64,000 nucleotides of DNA from Marinobacter denitrificans (GTDB lineage: Bacteria > Pseudomonadota > Gammaproteobacteria > Pseudomonadales > Oleiphilaceae): positions 682,001 to 746,000 of the forward strand of contig NZ_VMHN01000001.1 of the NCBI RefSeq assembly GCF_008795955.1, written 5' to 3'. The position numbers and the translations under genes are program-made. Shown piece after piece: positions 63,694 to 64,000 of this stretch (its first letter is position 1; each line of letters begins with the position of its first letter). The notes beneath the pieces were generated by a model that did no database searches, was not told where the DNA came from, and saw nothing but the letters and a program-made list of their open reading frames with translations.

Positions 63694-64000
63694 ATGAACC
63701 TGATCAATAATCTTTCCATGCGTGGCAAGCTCCTCACTCTGGTGGTGCCCGCCTTTTTGGTTATCGCCTGGTTTGCAATGAGCTCCATCGCCACCAGCTA
63801 CGATGAGCTTGGCAATATGCAGCAACTCCGCACAATGGTCGAGCTGACGGGCATTGGTGACCCGCTGATCGAGGCCCTGCAAAAGGAGCGAGGCCGAACG
63901 GCTGTAGCATTTGCCAGCCAACCAGGGTCCGATACGTCCAGGCGATCAAACCAGGAACTGGCCACCCAGCGACAGCAAACCGACGCCCGTCTGCAGGACT
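63694..64000 (+). CDS. Methyl-accepting chemotaxis protein, nitrate-sensor type (3' end beyond window)
   Basis: An open frame from ATG 63694 to the window edge gives about 102 N-terminal residues. The first part is MNLINNLSMRGKLLTLVVPA with a TM helix (~11-30) and the periplasmic part GDPLIEALQKERGRTAVAF. The segment LQKERGRTAVAFAS resembles the nitrate/nitrite-sensing (NIT) domain seen in chemoreceptors and kinases (inference). The gene is incomplete, so the signalling domain was not seen. It is divergent from ubiU. Confidence 0.7.
   Translation, partial: MNLINNLSMRGKLLTLVVPAFLVIAWFAMSSIATSYDELGNMQQLRTMVELTGIGDPLIEALQKERGRTAVAFASQPGSDTSRRSNQELATQRQQTDARLQD

Overview
The window looks like one contiguous chromosomal stretch of a denitrifying, moderately high-GC marine gammaproteobacterium, most likely Marinobacter or a close relative. 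This is inferred from gene content and order, because no search was possible. The wax ester synthase/DGAT, the DesT-DesC-DesB desaturase locus, and the nar, nos, qNOR and DNR genes together support that placement. No rRNA, tRNA, CRISPR array, phage or IS transposase was recognised.

Layout. 1-4.4 kb: prkA (5' end missing), yeaH and spoVR, the conserved stress/stationary-phase trio. 4.4-10 kb: on the minus strand, a TrpB2-type tryptophan synthase beta chain, a TonB-dependent receptor, an LrgAB pair and a bile-acid/sodium-type symporter. 10-16.5 kb: lipid genes (WS/DGAT; DesT repressor, DesC reductase and DesB desaturase with tandem operators) and a 7TM diguanylate cyclase. 16.6-21.9 kb: an NO module with NsrR, two small membrane proteins, quinol-type NO reductase, a hemerythrin protein and moaA. 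22-30 kb: nosRZDFYL on the minus strand. 30-43.9 kb: a DNR-like regulator, narKGHJI plus a parvulin, the NarXL two-component system and ubiT. 44-48.2 kb: a pqqA-pqqD-pqqE operon with no pqqB or pqqC. It continues into a urate-oxidase-N-like membrane protein, a SerC paralogue and a PyrD paralogue. 48.2-56.2 kb: selD, a hemerythrin-GGDEF-EAL protein, an A-type/SufT fusion, a RIC-like di-iron repair protein with a decayed second copy, a lone SdhB, a P450, a CMD protein and a DUF488 protein. 56.4-61.5 kb: a TetR-regulated RND efflux system. 61.5-63.4 kb: ubiV and ubiU. 63.7 kb to the end: the start of a nitrate-sensing-type chemoreceptor.

Functional theme. Most of the middle of the window serves anaerobic respiration of nitrogen oxides: nitrate to nitrite (Nar), NO to N2O (qNOR) and N2O to N2 (Nos). 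No nitrite reductase is present here. Support functions are nearby: quinone synthesis without oxygen (UbiT, UbiU, UbiV), molybdenum cofactor (MoaA), Fe-S and di-iron repair, and NO- and nitrate-responsive regulation (NsrR, DNR, NarXL). Recognisable NsrR-, FNR/DNR- and NarL-type sites lie in front of the appropriate genes.

Most unusual feature. The 44.2-48.2 kb operon lies about 200 bp downstream of a perfect FNR/DNR-type box. It encodes a PqqA-type peptide and its crosslinking enzyme PqqE, but neither of the later PQQ enzymes. It also carries SerC and PyrD paralogues that have lost the substrate-contacting residues of their families while keeping the cofactor-binding ones. I propose it makes a PQQ-related compound under low oxygen; this is a hypothesis. 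The second unusual feature is a set of three intergenic hairpin elements. Their outer arms differ from copy to copy yet are perfectly or almost perfectly self-complementary.
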